This document shows positions 6,823 to 7,394 of a stretch of 7,394 nucleotides of DNA, piece after piece; within the stretch, counting starts at the first letter, position 1; each line of letters begins with the position of its first letter. The stretch comes from an uncultured Mailhella sp. (lineage in GTDB: Bacteria; Desulfobacterota; Desulfovibrionia; Desulfovibrionales; Desulfovibrionaceae). A model generated the notes under the pieces. It was not told the origin of the DNA, made no database searches, and saw only the letters and a list, made by a program, of their open reading frames with translations. A program made the position numbers and the translations under genes. Where the stretch lies: contig CALUWZ010000085.1 of assembly GCA_944324625.1 (NCBI GenBank), positions 1-7,394 of the forward strand, read 5' to 3'.

Positions 6823-7205
6823 GGGGGCGCATTGGCTTCGACGTGGATGAAGAAGCCAAAGCTGCAGGTCGAGGCGCCGCTGGCCTCGTTAAAAGCGGCA
6901 ACATTGTAATTGCAAACGACGATTACGCTTACGCATACGCTGCTTAATTGCGGTTTATGCACCTTGGGCTCAATTTAGCAGCCCACGTCAATCCGAAAAA
7001 CGCCTGATATTTCGGTGCGATGTCATTTTATCAGGCTGGCAGAACCTTTTGCCCTGCGGGGGAACTGCAAGATTAAAACGCAAGGCTAACCGTATCGCAC
7101 CCGTTTGGAGGTCAACAATACGGTGACATCATATCCAAGCTAAACCTGTAGACGCTTTGCGTGGATTGTTCGCGGACGGGGGTTCAACTCCCCCCGCCTC
7201 CACCA
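6823..7205 (+). ncRNA. ssrA: transfer-messenger RNA (tmRNA), one-piece form
   Basis: This 383-nt RNA acts as tRNA and mRNA with SmpB to free stalled ribosomes and tag the unfinished protein for proteolysis. The 5' strand GGGGGCG (6823-6829) pairs with CGCCTCC (7195-7201) as a 7-bp acceptor stem with one G-U pair; A7202 and an encoded CCA (7203-7205) follow. The T arm is GGGGG-TTCAACT-CCCCC (7178-7194). The conserved 5' element GGCTTCGACG lies at 6834-6843. Pseudoknot 1 is visible as CGAGGC/GCCTCG (6870-6875 with 6883-6888) interleaved with GCCGCT/AGCGGC (6876-6881 with 6894-6899). The resume codon follows 12 nt later. The region between the tag stop and about 7140 should hold the remaining pseudoknots. 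It has its own promoter and terminator. The ends are set by the acceptor stem. Confidence 0.97.
6912..6947 (+). other. tmRNA proteolysis-tag reading frame
   Basis: From the resume codon GCA at 6912 the frame reads ANDDYAYAYAA and stops at TAA (6945-6947). Together with the alanine carried by the charged tmRNA, the tag added is A-ANDDYAYAYAA. The end in Ala-Ala matches the degron read by ClpXP-type proteases, and AND resembles the start of many tags, where SspB-like adaptors bind in other bacteria. Confidence 0.93.
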
Positions 7206-7240
7206 CATAAAGATTTTTTCAAGTCCCAATAAAAATTTTT

Positions 7241-7275
7241 CCCCATAATATTCAACATATTATGGGGATTTTTTT
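7241..7275 (+). terminator. intrinsic terminator of ssrA
   Basis: A perfect 11-bp inverted repeat CCCCATAATAT / ATATTATGGGG (7241-7251 and 7257-7267) with the loop TCAAC is extended by a T-A pair (7240/7268). T residues at 7269-7275 follow. It lies 36 nt after the CCA end, so the primary transcript has a short 3' trailer to be removed. Confidence 0.92.
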
Positions 7276-7332
7276 GTCCTATACTGTCCGATAAAATCCG
7301 ACCTTGTCCATGTACACAGGTGTCCCCCAAAG

Positions 7333-7360
7333 TAGACTTAAGCCCTGAACATGGTATAAT
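7333..7360 (+). promoter_or_regulatory. predicted sigma70-type promoter at the right edge
   Basis: TAGACT (7333-7338) as -35 and a perfect TATAAT (7355-7360) as -10 are separated by 16 nt. Transcription would start near 7367 and run out of the window to the right. The driven gene is not visible. GTGTACAC (7371-7378), a perfect palindrome, lies right at the expected start, and TGTACAC also occurs upstream at 7311-7317, so repression by a dimeric regulator is conceivable. Confidence 0.55.
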
Positions 7361-7394
7361 AGCTGAAAGCGTGTACACCTTTTTTTATGATTTA

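Noticed and set aside
7178..7205. ssrA 3' end as an attachment site of an integrated island
   Set aside because: ssrA 3' ends often serve as integrase targets, but no second copy of this segment and no integrase gene occur in the window.
7184..7378. Minus-strand frame of 64 codons running through the ssrA 3' end
   Set aside because: It crosses the ssrA terminator and the tmRNA T arm, has no family likeness, and is explained by structured RNA sequence.

Overview
The window is ordinary bacterial chromosome. It most resembles the Desulfovibrionaceae (Desulfovibrio and its gut relatives) or a close neighbour. This placement is an inference from three things: PurL has a duplicated PurS-like N-terminus and no glutaminase domain; the one-piece tmRNA has a tag ending in YAYAA; and codons in the main genes strongly favour C in the third position, with AT-rich intergenic DNA. 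No sequence search was possible, so the placement is moderate in confidence.

Bases 1-5954 hold four closely spaced genes on the + strand. They are the 3' end of a long-chain polyprenyl diphosphate synthase gene (1-551), a purL-type gene with PurS-like repeats (611-3604), argD (3636-4838) and leuB (4881-5954). The gaps are 59, 31 and 42 nt, each downstream gene has its own Shine-Dalgarno, and a strong intrinsic terminator follows leuB (5976-6007). The genes look like one housekeeping transcript joining isoprenoid, purine, arginine and leucine synthesis. They supply unrelated pathways and share growth demand rather than a reaction series.

Bases 6008-6770 are the least conventional part. A 96-codon + strand gene (6030-6320) starts only 22 nt past the terminator. 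It overlaps, tail to tail, a possible 82-codon minus-strand gene for a small membrane protein (6271-6519) that has a good ribosome binding site. I can assign a function to neither. An AT-rich stretch with an 18-nt palindrome follows.

Bases 6771-7275 form a complete ssrA unit: a promoter, a 383-nt tmRNA with encoded CCA (6823-7205), a tag reading frame ANDDYAYAYAA (6912-6947), and an intrinsic terminator. tmRNA with SmpB rescues stalled ribosomes.

Bases 7276-7394 carry a second sigma70-like promoter (7333-7360) and short palindromic repeats. The start of the segment at 7321 vaguely resembles the left end of an IS3-type element. The window stops before any gene product appears. I found no convincing undescribed system; the best leads are the two small overlapping genes and the unexplained promoter at the right edge.
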